64,000 bases of DNA, from positions 62,001-126,000 of the forward strand of contig JARUPY010000066.1 of the NCBI GenBank assembly GCA_029817715.1, written 5' to 3'. This stretch comes from Melastoma dodecandrum (taxonomy: Eukaryota; Streptophyta; Magnoliopsida; Myrtales; Melastomataceae). Shown here piece by piece: positions 19,594-28,540 of this stretch. Each line of letters starts with the position of its first letter. Position 1 is the first letter of the stretch. A model generated the notes under the pieces. It saw only the letters and a program-made list of their open reading frames with translations, had not been told where the DNA came from and made no database searches. A program made the translations under genes and the position numbers.

Positions 19594-19971
19594 ATGCATA
19601 TGCGCTGGGTCATGCGATCCAAGCTTCACAACGCGGTGGTGACGGAGGCGAACCTCGCCTATGTCGGCTCCATCACCATCGACGAGGACCTGCTCGATGC
19701 CGTCGGCCTGTGGCCCGGCGAGCGGGTCCTGGTGGTGTCCAACACCTCCGGCGCCCGCCTTGAGACCTATGTGATCGCCGGCGAGCGCGGCTCGCGGGCG
19801 ATCTGCATGAATGGCGCGGCCGCGCACCTCATCGGCGAGGGCCAGCAGGTGATCATCATGGGCTTCGAGCTGGTCGACAAGCCGGTCGCCGCGAGCGTGG
19901 CCGTGCTCGACGCGAGCAACCGGATCATCCGACACATCGCCGAGACGCCGCGCAGCCTCGCGGAGGCGTGA
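19594..19971 (+). CDS. panD: Aspartate 1-decarboxylase proenzyme
   Basis: PanD makes beta-alanine from aspartate for pantothenate and CoA synthesis. The proenzyme cuts itself between Gly and Ser to form a pyruvoyl cofactor, and the site is clear: LAYVGSITIDEDLLDAVGL with Gly25-Ser26. Other landmarks are MRSKLHNAVVTEAN at the N-terminus (with the active-site Lys), RLETYVIAGERGS, and ICMNGAAAHLIGEGQQVIIM. Length (125 residues) is typical. ATGs at 19594 and 19600 are both possible. It appears to be a single gene with no pan partner nearby. Confidence 0.93.
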   Translation: MHMRWVMRSKLHNAVVTEANLAYVGSITIDEDLLDAVGLWPGERVLVVSNTSGARLETYVIAGERGSRAICMNGAAAHLIGEGQQVIIMGFELVDKPVAASVAVLDASNRIIRHIAETPRSLAEA

Positions 19972-20055
19972 CGGGCGGATTGCTCGGCAAGGTGATCTGA
20001 GGGGACGCAATCACCGGCCAAAGGCTACGTCGCTCCCTCGATCCGGGAAGGGCAG

Positions 20056-20535
20056 CTATTCCGGCGTCGCCACGCCAGGATCGACGAGCCCATGCAGCCG
20101 GTGCGCGGCGAGTTGCGCGAAGCGCAGGGTCACCATGCGCCGTGTCGCCGGGGCCAGCCGGTGCTCCGGGGCCTCGTGGACGAGCGCCGCGCCATAGGCG
20201 TCGGCGACGATGAGGCCGGCATCGTCCGGGAAAATCTCGAGCGGCACGGGTGCGGTCGTCGCGAAATAGAGGCGATCGCAATGCAGGCGGTAATCGCGCC
20301 ATTTCTGATCGGCGCGGAAGTCGGCCACGGACGACTTGATCTCGACGATGACGAGGGTGCCGTCGGCCCCCCGCGCGACGAGGTCGGCGCGCCGGCCGGA
20401 GCGTAGGCCCATCTCGGTCACCGTGGCATAGCCGAGCGCGCGCAGGTAGCGCCGTACGCCGCGCGCGACGAACAGCGCGGTCTCGGATTGGCGGCCGTCG
20501 GTCGGGGCACCGGGCTCGAGGAGGCGGGGCGGCAT
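20056..20535 (-). CDS. mmcB: MmcB-family DNA repair protein
   Basis: A 159-residue protein of the MmcB family, linked in Caulobacter to mitomycin C resistance and to the ImuBC mutagenesis pathway. The core resembles a PD-(D/E)xK nuclease: RRADLVARGADGTLVIVEIK carries the acidic residue and the ExK motif, followed by SSVADFRADQKWRDYRLHCD and RLYFATTAPVPLEIFP. The N-terminal part (VARGVRRYLRALGYATVTEM) is also typical. The gene is intact and lies 26 bp upstream of the porin gene's stop, on the same strand. Confidence 0.9.
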   Translation of the reverse strand: MPPRLLEPGAPTDGRQSETALFVARGVRRYLRALGYATVTEMGLRSGRRADLVARGADGTLVIVEIKSSVADFRADQKWRDYRLHCDRLYFATTAPVPLEIFPDDAGLIVADAYGAALVHEAPEHRLAPATRRMVTLRFAQLAAHRLHGLVDPGVATPE

Positions 20536-20561
20536 TCGGGCAAATTAGCATGCACCAGAGG

Positions 20562-22052
20562 CTATTCCAGCACGCCCTCCGGCCGCATCGCCGAGAAATC
20601 CATCGTCAGCCGGCCGCCGACGACGAAGGCGTTGGGGATGTTGGTCGGGCGCGTCGGCTCGTTGCCGATGTCGGGGTTGATCACGTATTGCAGGTTCGGC
20701 GTCAAACGAATCGCCTGGTTGACCTCGATCCCGTAGTTCAGCTCGAGCATCACCTGCTCGCGCGGCACGTAAGGCGAGCCGCCGGCCGGCACACGCTGCA
20801 GCAGGATGTTGTCGACGTAGAGGCTGGAGTAGCGCTTCTCGTTGACGGCGAAGCCGATCGTGTCGCGGTCGCGGCCGGGAAGAGTGCCCAGCTGGACGAG
20901 CCCGAGCTCGAAGGAATGGTCCTGCGGCACGCTCCCGCTCGTCGTCAGGAAGCCGGCGCCGAAGACCGAGAGGCCAGTCGGCTTCGATTCGTCGGGGCGC
21001 CAGATCATCTGATCGAACGTGCCGTAGACGACGGAGCGGCCGAAATCCATTCGGTAGGGCTGGCCCGAGACGGCCGCCGGCTGGCCTGCCGCGTCGAGGT
21101 AGGGATCGGCACGCAGCGACGCGTCGTAGATGACGCCGAGGGCGTACTGGCGCGGCAGCCGGTCGTTCTTGAAGCTCGTCGCGTAGACGATCTCGGCCGG
21201 GATCGTCGCGCCGGTCGCGGTCGCGAAAGACCAGTCGAAGCCGACCTGGCCGGGCGCGGTGTTGCGCGGGTCGGCCGCGTAGGCGCCGACGTGCACGTAG
21301 ACCTTGTCGGTCAGGTGCACCTTGGCGCGGCCCATCCAGCCCGAGGCGGGAAACGCGGTGAAGTTCGACATCTGGAAGATATAGACGGGGCTGCCGCAGA
21401 CAGCATTCGACTGGAAGTAGCAATAGAGCGGCGAGGTCAGAAACGCGTCGTTGCCGCCCGAGCGGCCCACCTCGATGTCGACCTTGCCATCCAGGATCTT
21501 CTGCTCGTAGGTGAAGATCGTGAGCCGCACCTTCTGCTGGCCAAAAATCTCTTGGACCGAGGTATTGTTGCCGATGAAGAGGGCCGAATCGCTCTCGCCG
21601 TGACGCTGCACCATTGCGAAATGGACGGCACCGCCGTCGATGCCGGCAAGCTTCCCCATGTCGAAGTCGAGTCCGCCGAAGAGCTGGCCGGCGTAGGCGG
21701 CGCCCTGCCTGATCCCGCCGGTCGGATTGCCTGCCGCCTCGCCGATGTAGGTCGCCGTCAGCGCGACGCCGTTGGCGATAGCGATGGTGCCGGGCGTGCC
21801 GACGGGATTGGTGCTCTGCCCCTTACTCTTGGCGACGCCCGCCGCGCTCTCGGCGCCGCCCGGAGCGCCGGTGTCGATGTTGGATGCCGACGATGCGTTC
21901 GGCGCACCGGCATCGGCCGGCGCCGCCATCGCGCCGCCGCCCGCCGATAGACCGAGACCGGCCACCAGGGCCGCCGCCCCCCATGCCGCGCCGCGCACGC
22001 CATAGCCCCCGCGTCGGCCCGCCCCCGCAGGCCTCCTGACGCCGGACGCCAT
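20562..22052 (-). CDS. OprB-type carbohydrate-selective porin
   Basis: A 496-residue outer-membrane porin of the OprB family. It has an N-terminal signal sequence (GVRGAAWGAAALVAGLGLSA, cut near GAMAAP), then a Ser/Ala/Gly linker. The beta-barrel region includes GGLDFDMGKLAGIDGGAVHF, QEIFGQQKVRLTIFTYEQKI, IYDASLRADPYLDAAG and the C-terminal EQVMLELNYGIEVNQAIRLT and LQYVINPDIGNEPTRPTN, all conserved in OprB. The start at 22052 (MASGVRRPAG) has GGA five bases upstream. The same frame is open further upstream but carries no signal there. The likely role is uptake of sugars or small organics across the outer membrane. Confidence 0.88.
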   Translation of the reverse strand: MASGVRRPAGAGRRGGYGVRGAAWGAAALVAGLGLSAGGGAMAAPADAGAPNASSASNIDTGAPGGAESAAGVAKSKGQSTNPVGTPGTIAIANGVALTATYIGEAAGNPTGGIRQGAAYAGQLFGGLDFDMGKLAGIDGGAVHFAMVQRHGESDSALFIGNNTSVQEIFGQQKVRLTIFTYEQKILDGKVDIEVGRSGGNDAFLTSPLYCYFQSNAVCGSPVYIFQMSNFTAFPASGWMGRAKVHLTDKVYVHVGAYAADPRNTAPGQVGFDWSFATATGATIPAEIVYATSFKNDRLPRQYALGVIYDASLRADPYLDAAGQPAAVSGQPYRMDFGRSVVYGTFDQMIWRPDESKPTGLSVFGAGFLTTSGSVPQDHSFELGLVQLGTLPGRDRDTIGFAVNEKRYSSLYVDNILLQRVPAGGSPYVPREQVMLELNYGIEVNQAIRLTPNLQYVINPDIGNEPTRPTNIPNAFVVGGRLTMDFSAMRPEGVLE

Positions 22053-22123
22053 GTGATCCGGAGGCGTCGCGAATGACCATCTCGACAAAGGGGGGATGCC
22101 AGTCCGCCGCCGCGGGCGAGCGG

Positions 22124-22630
22124 TCAGTGACCTCGTCGCGCGCCGTATACGCCGACCACGAGCAGCCAGGCGGCCGAGATCATGAACGCCACGTTGAGCA
22201 GGATCGCCACCGCGGCCATGTACAGGCCGGCCATGACGCCGGCGACGAGCAGCCCGGCGCCGGTCAGCTCGAGCAGGTAGAGGCCCGTGCCGACGATCAA
22301 GCGCAGCTTGCTCGGGCGCGACTTGAGCCTGAAGGCCTGCCGGAAGCCGTACAGGAAGCTCGTGGCGCCGATCGCCGCGACGACGAAGAGGTCCAGCCCG
22401 ACCGCCACGTGACCCTGGTCGCCCATCAGGACAAGGCCGCATCGCACGAAGACCGCCGCGAGGCCCGCCAAGGTATTGATCGACCGGTACTTGTGGGTCG
22501 CGTCGTTGCCCATCTCCTCGAGGTTCAGGGACAGGGCGACGAAGACGAGACCGGTCAGCGCGGCGGCGCCCCCGCCGACCATCGTGAAGAAGCCGCTCCA
22601 CAGGTCCGGCTTGTAGATATCGGCGACCAT
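22124..22630 (-). CDS. Conserved four-helix membrane protein
   Basis: A 168-residue protein with about four transmembrane segments: FFTMVGGGAAALTGLVFVAL, a pair around VAVGLDLFVVAAIGATSFLY, LIVGTGLYLLELTGAGLLVA and VAILLNVAFMISAAWLLVV. The opening DLWSGFFTMVGGGAAALTGL recurs in uncharacterised proteobacterial proteins. No catalytic motif is visible. The gene is 71 bp upstream of the OprB porin gene on the same strand; a functional link is only positional. Confidence 0.65.
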   Translation of the reverse strand: MVADIYKPDLWSGFFTMVGGGAAALTGLVFVALSLNLEEMGNDATHKYRSINTLAGLAAVFVRCGLVLMGDQGHVAVGLDLFVVAAIGATSFLYGFRQAFRLKSRPSKLRLIVGTGLYLLELTGAGLLVAGVMAGLYMAAVAILLNVAFMISAAWLLVVGVYGARRGH

Positions 22631-22832
22631 GGCGTGATCCGATCGCTACCTGCGCGGCGGGGGAACCGCCACGCTTCGCATCGTAGGCGCCGGGGTTGCG
22701 AATGGCGACCCGCTCGCCTGTAGCGCCCGCAGCCGGCTGGATGCAGGCGCGGGATCGCCACCAGTCTATTCGACCCCGCGGCTTGGAACGCGGACGCGGG
22801 CTGGGCGCTTTTCACGGCAAACGGAGAATGTC

Positions 22833-23111
22833 ATGTCCGGGGAATCCCTGCTCGTCATCATCATCGTCGGCGTCGTCGCCGGCTGGCTCGCCGGCATGAT
22901 CGTCGCTGGCGGCGGCCTCGGCTTCATCGGCGACCTCGTGGTCGGCATCGTCGGCGCCTTTATCGGCAACTGGCTGTTCGCGCATTTCCACCTGCATCTG
23001 GGCACCGGCATCGTCGGCTCGATCATCCACGCGACGATCGGCGCGATCCTGCTACTCGCCATCCTGCGAGCGGTCGGCGGCTTCGGCGGGCCGGGCTACA
23101 GACGCTGGTGA
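22833..23111 (+). CDS. GlsB/YeaQ/YmgE family stress-response membrane protein
   Basis: A 92-residue protein of the GlsB/YeaQ/YmgE (transglycosylase-associated) family. It has three short hydrophobic segments rich in Gly: LLVIIIVGVVAGWLAGMIV, GFIGDLVVGIVGAFIGNWLF and IIHATIGAILLLAILRAV, with the hallmark GFIGDLVVGIVGAFIGNWL. These proteins are induced by envelope or acid stress in several bacteria; the mechanism is unknown. It is divergent from the gene at 22630 and convergent with the lipoprotein gene at 23158. Confidence 0.88.
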   Translation: MSGESLLVIIIVGVVAGWLAGMIVAGGGLGFIGDLVVGIVGAFIGNWLFAHFHLHLGTGIVGSIIHATIGAILLLAILRAVGGFGGPGYRRW

Positions 23112-23157
23112 GGGTCCTGCCCCCAAGCCGTAACGCCGCCCCAGATAGAGGACCGGG

Positions 23158-23628
23158 TCAGCCTCGCTCGACGACGACTTTGAGCTTGCCCTGCGACTTC
23201 TCGTTGAGCTTGCGGTGGCTGACGGTGACCTTCCACGCGTCCGGCTTGCGCCAGATGGTCTGGTCCGCCTCGGTGGTCTTCTCCGCCCCGGAGAGGCACC
23301 CGTCGACCTGCTGGACCACCTGCGCATAGGTAGCGGTGACCCAGGCCTCGTCCTTGTCCGGCCAGCCCGGCCAAAAGCAGACGTAGGACGTGATCTGGTT
23401 CGGGTTGGAGTCGTCGTCCGCGTCGAGGAAACAGTCTTTCGCGCCGGCCAGCGTCACCGTGGTGTTCCAGGTGTCGGGCATGATCTTGTCCGCGGCGCCC
23501 TTGATGTCGTTGAAACCGCCGCCCACGGAATCGGTCACGGTCTTGAGGTCGTTGCAGAACGGGTCGCCGCATCCGGCGAGGGCGAGTGATACCAGGAGGC
23601 AGGCGCCGCCGAGAGATGTGAAACGCAT
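23158..23628 (-). CDS. Putative lipoprotein of unknown function
   Basis: A 156-residue protein with a clear lipoprotein signal. The start MRFTSLGGACLLVSLAL leads to the lipobox LAGC (Cys at 20). Six further Cys (DPFCNDL, KDCFLDA, YVCFWPG, DGCLSGA among them) suggest disulfides in the periplasm. A central region is rich in Asp/Asn (DADDDSNPNQ). I do not recognise the family. It is convergent with the GlsB-like gene, with 46 bp between stops. Confidence 0.7.
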   Translation of the reverse strand: MRFTSLGGACLLVSLALAGCGDPFCNDLKTVTDSVGGGFNDIKGAADKIMPDTWNTTVTLAGAKDCFLDADDDSNPNQITSYVCFWPGWPDKDEAWVTATYAQVVQQVDGCLSGAEKTTEADQTIWRKPDAWKVTVSHRKLNEKSQGKLKVVVERG

Positions 23629-23731
23629 GGGAGCCTCGCGGGGATCAGGCCGCCATGATCGCGCCGCGAGCCGCCCCGCCGCAATCCGGCAGAGGTCGCG
23701 GGGCGAAAGTCGCGGTCGGGCGCCGCCGCTT

Positions 23732-23745
23732 CGTAACGCGTTACG
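23732..23745. repeat. Perfect 14-bp palindrome CGTAACGCGTTACG
   Basis: CGTAACGCGTTACG is a perfect inverted repeat in the otherwise gene-free 23629-23850 interval, upstream of the reverse-transcriptase island. It could be a repeated intergenic palindrome of the genome, a protein-binding site or part of a mobile boundary. The window contains one copy. Confidence 0.5.
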
Positions 23746-23850
23746 CTCCTAGGGATGACGGCGCCTGCGGAGCGGATGGGACTGGCGGATTAGGGGTCGC
23801 AGGGGGTCTTCCACAGCAACACAGGTGTTCGGACTTGACCGACGCCCTCA

Positions 23851-24135
23851 TTGAGGTTCTTCTTCTGTTCGTCTGAGGCTTTGTCAGGGCTTTCGGTAGG
23901 CGTCTATCACGTCGGGTCCGCGGAGCACTGTCACTTCGAGGCGTCAACGCGAGTTGCCGTCTTCGAGGCGCGGAACGGGCCGTTAGGTGCCGCTGCGGGT
24001 CACAGGCTCGACCTGTCCGGCCAGATGAAGTTAGCCGTAACCATCACCCAGACGGACCCTGTCGGGCGGCTAATAGCATTTTATCTTCGGTCAGGCCGAG
24101 GCGACGCGCAATGGGTGTCTTGCTGGCCGCACTAA
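23851..24135 (+). pseudogene. Truncated copy 1 of a small hypothetical gene (carries repeat A)
   Basis: An open frame from a TTG (23851) reads a hydrophobic-like start, then LSVGVYHVGSAEHCHFEAST and ARNGPLGAAAGH across repeat A. A C-terminal part follows (GQMKLAVTITQTDPVGRLIA) and the frame ends WVSCWPH. The same frame through the 121-bp repeat occurs at 24253-24373, where the upstream half looks genuine but the downstream half is lost. The simplest reading is two partial copies of one gene, copy 1 lacking a proper start. No family is recognised. Confidence 0.35.
23885..24005. repeat. 121-bp direct repeat, copy A
   Basis: This segment recurs at 24253-24373 with one mismatch (T at 23903, C at 24271). 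It starts CAGGGCTTTCGGTAGGCG and ends GCGGGTCACAG. The flanks on both sides then diverge. Both copies keep the same open reading frame, so the repeat is probably a duplicated gene segment and not a short mobile repeat. Confidence 0.9.
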
Positions 24136-24162
24136 AAAGGTTAGCGTCTTGAGGAGACATCG

Positions 24163-24377
24163 ATGATGCGCGCTGCAAGCAAAAACGTGCCAATTCGGCG
24201 CGGATCGAACGTCGTCGGCTGAAAGGTCGATTGCTGTTCGGACTGGTCTGGGCAGGGCTTTCGGTAGGCGCCTATCACGTCGGGTCCGCGGAGCACTGTC
24301 ACTTCGAGGCGTCAACGCGAGTTGCCGTCTTCGAGGCGCGGAACGGGCCGTTAGGTGCCGCTGCGGGTCACAGCTAG
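24163..24377 (+). pseudogene. Truncated copy 2 of the small hypothetical gene (carries repeat B)
   Basis: AGGAG at 24152-24156 precedes tandem ATG codons at 24163 and 24166. The frame starts MMRAASK and needs one extra base in the A-run at 24181-24185 to continue RANSARIERRRLKGRLLFG and LVWAGLSVGAYHVGSAEH. It then runs through repeat B and hits TAG at 24375-24377, directly after the repeat. The product would be basic with one hydrophobic segment, like a small membrane-anchored protein. Compared with copy 1 the C-terminal half is gone, replaced by the reverse-transcriptase segment. Confidence 0.35.
24253..24373. repeat. 121-bp direct repeat, copy B
   Basis: The second copy of the repeat at 23885-24005, in the same orientation and 247 bp further on, ends 47 bp before the reverse-transcriptase start codon. 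The single mismatch changes Val to Ala in the shared frame. See copy A. Confidence 0.9.
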
Positions 24378-24420
24378 CCGTCGGACGGGTGTGGTTTACC
24401 GCAGGGCCCTGAGACGTTTT

Positions 24421-25727
24421 ATGCCGGATTTATCAGCGAAGGTTCGCCGCCAGACTAACTTAGAGGCGGCATGGCGTGTCATTCAAGAGAATGCACGCTC
24501 GTCGATGTCGAGAGAAATCCGGAGAGAAGTAGACGAATTTGCCCAAGCTCCCGGATTCAGGATCAGGTCTATCAACCGCCGTCTTGCAACAGGTAAGTTT
24601 GAATTCAAACCTGCAAAAGGTATTCTAAGTCCGAAGCGGGACGCTACGGGTCGTAAGACAGGCAAGTTCAGACCGATCGTTCTAGCGCCCTTGGAGTCTC
24701 GCATAGTCCAACGAGCTCTGCTCGACGTTCTAGTCGAGTTTCCCCAGCTTGGGACTTACTCTCAAACTCCTTTTAGTTTTGGAGGAGTGCGAAAGGCGCC
24801 GAGCGACAAACTGATATCCGGAAAGCAGTCACTATCTGGTGTGCCAGCTGCAATAGGCTCGGTGCTTGAAGCAATTGCGGGCGGAGCAAAATATTTAGTG
24901 TGCGCTGACATTAAAAGTTTTTTCACGCGCATCTCTAAAGGAGGCGTATTAAATGATATTGGATCAGTTGTGCAAGATGAGAGATTTATGATTCTTCTCA
25001 AGAAGGCAATTACGACTGAGTTATGCAATATGACAGAGCTTCGAGAGCATGCCGAAGAATTTCCGATTGAAGAAATTGGCGTGGCTCAAGGAAGCTCTCT
25101 CTCGACGTTATTGGGAAGTATTGCTTTAAATAAATTTGATCTCGAAATGAACCGAGGAACAGGACGATGTATCCGATATGTCGATGACTTCATTATTTTA
25201 GAAAAATCGCAGAAGGCGGCCAACACTAAGCTTCGCAAAGCAAAGCGGCTTTTGCACGAGTTGGCATGGAACTGTCTCTTGAGAAATCATCCGAAGAGGC
25301 GCGCTGTGTCAGCGAAGGATTTACCTTCTTAGGCATCCAAATAATTCCCGGACTTATTCGTCCGATCGGCAAGAAGCGGGATCGACTCATCGAGTCGATT
25401 GCCGACGAATGCGGCAAGTCTAGAGAAGCCTTCTCTCAGTTTGTCCGCGGAAAGTCACTGCCACGTAAACACTCGCTTGTGGCTACGCTGGCACGTGTAG
25501 ACGGAATGGTAGATGCATGGGGAAAGGCGTATTGGTTCTGCAATGACCTAGAATTCTTCCGACGGGCGGACGAAAAGGTTCGCAGGGAAATAAGGACTTA
25601 TTTGGGTGCATACAGATCAATTCGTGAACGAGCGAGTGAAGACAAGAAAGACAGCCTCCTCGGGATAGCAAAGCTAAGCGAACAAAATCGAGCGCCTTTT
25701 GCATATCCCTCCCGTGTCAGTCGCTAG
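24421..25727 (+). CDS. Stand-alone reverse transcriptase, frameshifted
   Basis: RNA-directed DNA polymerase of about 435 residues. Motifs in order are FRPIVLAPLESRIVQRAL (83-100), KYLVCADIKSFFTRI with catalytic Asp163, IGVAQGSSLSTLLGSIALNK (219-238), IRYVDDFIIL with YVDD at 253-256, then KRLLHEL and GFTFLGIQI. A basic, helical C-terminal region of about 130 residues follows. A base is missing near 25262: inserting one G would join LLHELG to MELSLEKSSEEA. There is no retron VTG motif, no maturase or endonuclease domain, and motif 4 is not the DGR type. It may belong to the unknown-group/defence-associated RTs. The sequence is clearly A/T-richer than its neighbours, so acquisition by transfer is likely. 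Confidence 0.82.
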
Positions 25728-25732
25728 CGGCA

Positions 25733-26453
25733 TTAGTTACCCCGCCGCTTCCCCCGATAAACCCGCGTGCCGCCCTTCCCCGCCGTGCTGCGCCCGGCGA
25801 GGCCGGCCGGCCGAGCCCGCGGGCCGGCCTCGCCGCCGCCAAAATTGTGCGGGCCCATCTCGTTGTCTGTCGGCTTGTGCGGCCGGTTCGCCGGCACGTT
25901 CGCCGCCGCCCCGTACTTCCGCGCCCCCCGATACGCCCCCGCCGAATCCTCGACCTCGCGCTGCGAGGCCATGGGGTCGGAGCCGATGGCCAGTTCGACG
26001 GCCTGGAGGCGCTTGACCTCGTCGCGCAGGCGGGCGGCCTCCTCGAATTCGAGGTTGGCGGCGGCCTCGCGCATGCGCTTCTCGAGGTCGGCGAGCGTCG
26101 CCCGGAAATTGTGGCCGATCATCGGATCGGCCGCGGCCTCCGCCAGCCCGGCGTCCACGGTCACATGGTCCTGCTCGTAGACCGAGCCGAGGATGTCGGC
26201 GATGTTGCGCTTGATCGAGGCCGGCGTGATGCCGTGCTCGACATTGTAGGCCTGCTGCTTCTCGCGGCGGCGCGCCGTCTCGGCCATCGCGCGCTGCATC
26301 GAGCCGGTCTCGTGGTCGGCGTAGAGGATCACCTTGCCGTCGACGTTGCGGGCGGCGCGGCCGATCGTCTGCACCAGCGAGGTCTCGGAGCGCAGGAACC
26401 CCTCCTTGTCGGCGTCGAGGATGGCGACCAGGCCGCATTCGGGAATATCGAGG

Positions 26454-26491
<38 letters not shown>

Positions 26492-26499
26492 GGCGCCGA

Positions 26500-26532
<33 letters not shown>

Positions 26533-28472
26533 TCGTGTCGATGTCGGAGTGCATGTAGCGCACGCGGATGCCCTGCTCGTGCAGGTATTCGGTCAAGTCC
26601 TCGGCCATGCGCTTGGTGAGCACGGTGACGAGCGCGCGGTAGCCTTTCTGCGCCACCTGCCGTACCTCGCCGAGCAGGTCGTCCACCTGGCTGCGCGCGG
26701 GGCGGATCTCGACCGGCGGGTCGATCAGGCCGGTGGGGCGGATCACCTGTTCGGCGAAGACGCCGCCGGTACGCTCCATCTCCCAGGGCCCGGGCGTCGC
26801 CGAGACATAGACCGACTGCGGCCGCATGGCGTCCCATTCCTCGAACTTCAGCGGCCGGTTGTCGATGCACGACGGCAGGCGGAAGCCGTATTCGGCGAGG
26901 ATCGACTTGCGCGCATAGTCGCCGCGGTACATGCCGCCGATCTGCGGCACCGTCTGGTGGCTTTCGTCGACGAACAGCAGGCTGTTGTCGGGCAGGTATT
27001 CGAACAAGGTCGGCGGCGGCTCGCCGGGCAGCCGGCCGGTGAGGAAGCGGCTGTAATTCTCGATGCCGGCGCAGCTGCCGGTGGCGGCGATCATCTCCAG
27101 GTCGAAATGGGTGCGCTGCTCCAGCCGCTGCGCTTCCAACAATCGCCCGGCGCGAAACAGCTCGTCGAGGCGCTGCTTGAGCTCGCGCTTGATTCCCTCA
27201 AGCGATTGCAGGAGCGTCGGGCGCGGCGTCACATAGTGCGAATTGGCGTATATCTTGACGAATTCGAGGTCCTGGGTCTTCTGGCCGGTCAGCGGGTCGA
27301 ACTCGGCGATCGCCTCGATCTCGTCGCCGAACAGCGAGATGCGCCAGGCGCGGTCCTCATAGTGCGAGGGGAACAGCTCGAGCGTATCCCCGCGCACGCG
27401 AAAAAACGCCGCGCGAGAAATCACCGCCCGAGCGCTTGTATTGCAGCGCGACGAGGTCGGCGATGAGCTGGCGCTGGTCGATCTTCTCGTTCGAGCGCAC
27501 CGTGAAGGTCATGGCCGTATAGGTCTCGACCGAGCCGATGCCGTAGATGCAGGAGACTGAGGCCACGATGATGACGTCGTCGCGCTCCAGCAACGCTTGC
27601 GTCGCCGCATGGCGCATGCGGTCGATCTGCTCGTTGATCGAGGAATCCTTCTCGATATAGGTGTCGGTGCGCGGCACGTAGGCTTCGGGCTGGTAGTAGT
27701 CGTAGTAGCTGACGAAATATTCGACCGCGTTGTCGGGAAAGAAGGACTTCATCTCGCCGTAGAGCTGCGCCGCCAGGATCTTGTTGGGCGCGAGCATCAG
27801 CGCGGGGCGCTGCAACTCCTCGATCACCTTCGCCATGGTGAAGGTCTTGCCGGAGCCAGTGACGCCGAGCAGCACCTGGTCGCGCTCGTGCTGCTCGACG
27901 CCGGCGACGAGCTCGGCGATCGCGGTGGGCTGGTCGCCCTTGGGCTCGTACTCGGAGACGAGCTCGAAGGCGACGCCGCCCTCGGATTTCTGCGGCCGAT
28001 CCGGCCGGTGCGGCGTCCAGGCCTGCCCCTTCCGGATGTTGGGGTCGCCGTTGACGAGCAGCGCGGCGAGCGAGTCGGCGGTGGCGGCGGCGCCGGTCAT
28101 GCCGTGCGGATGCGCGGCCTCGGGATCGTGCGCGGGCTTCTGCGCCGGCGGCGGGGTGGTGTCGAGATCGCCGTCCGCGTCCAGGCCGAACATGTCGACG
28201 AACTTCTGGTCGATGCGCGAGACCGGGCCGTCGGCGTCGGCCTGAAACCGCGTCTGGCTCTCCTCGAGCCCGGATGGCCGGGGCGCGTTGAGAGCCGGGT
28301 TGAGCAACGCGGCGAGGTGCTCTCCGAGCGGCTTAACCTCGGGCTTGGCGGCCTTGGCCTTGCCGGTCGGCTTGGGGTGCGGGCTTTTGGGGCTCTTGGC
28401 CCCAGCCGGCTTGATCGCCTCGACCTTGGTCTCCTCGCCGCGCGGGCGCCCTGTCTTGCGTGATCTCGGCAT
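25733..28472 (-). CDS. uvrB: UvrABC system protein B, frameshifted
   Basis: The excision-repair helicase that verifies damage handed over by UvrA. A non-conserved N-terminal extension of about 165 residues rich in Lys/Pro/Ala precedes the standard start [20 protein letters not shown]. Then come Walker [13 protein letters not shown], the beta-hairpin [80 protein letters not shown] and a UvrC-binding UVR motif ([20 protein letters not shown]). Six A at 27401-27406 should be five: removing one gives [17 protein letters not shown] and a 912-residue product. Its stop is 5 bp from the stop of the convergent reverse-transcriptase gene. Confidence 0.92.
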
Positions 28473-28540
28473 GCCGGCAATATGGCAAGCCCGGCAGGCG
28501 GGTGGAAGGCCGGAGCTCTCCTTCTCCCGCCTCGCCGGCT

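Noticed and set aside
18613..20010. Long minus-strand frame opposite panD
   Set aside because: Panels of Arg/Ala/Gly without motifs. panD and the membrane protein on the plus strand explain the region.
22053..22601. N-terminal extension of the OprB porin
   Set aside because: The frame stays open upstream of 22052 but overlaps the well-formed membrane protein gene at 22124-22630 and has no signal peptide.
23885..25727. Diversity-generating retroelement: two ~120-bp repeats beside an RT
   Set aside because: The copies differ at one position only, not at many adenines. Neither copy ends a clear target gene with a variable C-terminal fold, and RT motif 4 is AQGSSLS, not the DGR type.
24421..25727. 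Retron or group II intron
   Set aside because: No VTG or NAxxH-type retron motifs, no recognisable msr/msd hairpins, no maturase or endonuclease domain, and no intron domain V-like hairpin was seen downstream before uvrB.
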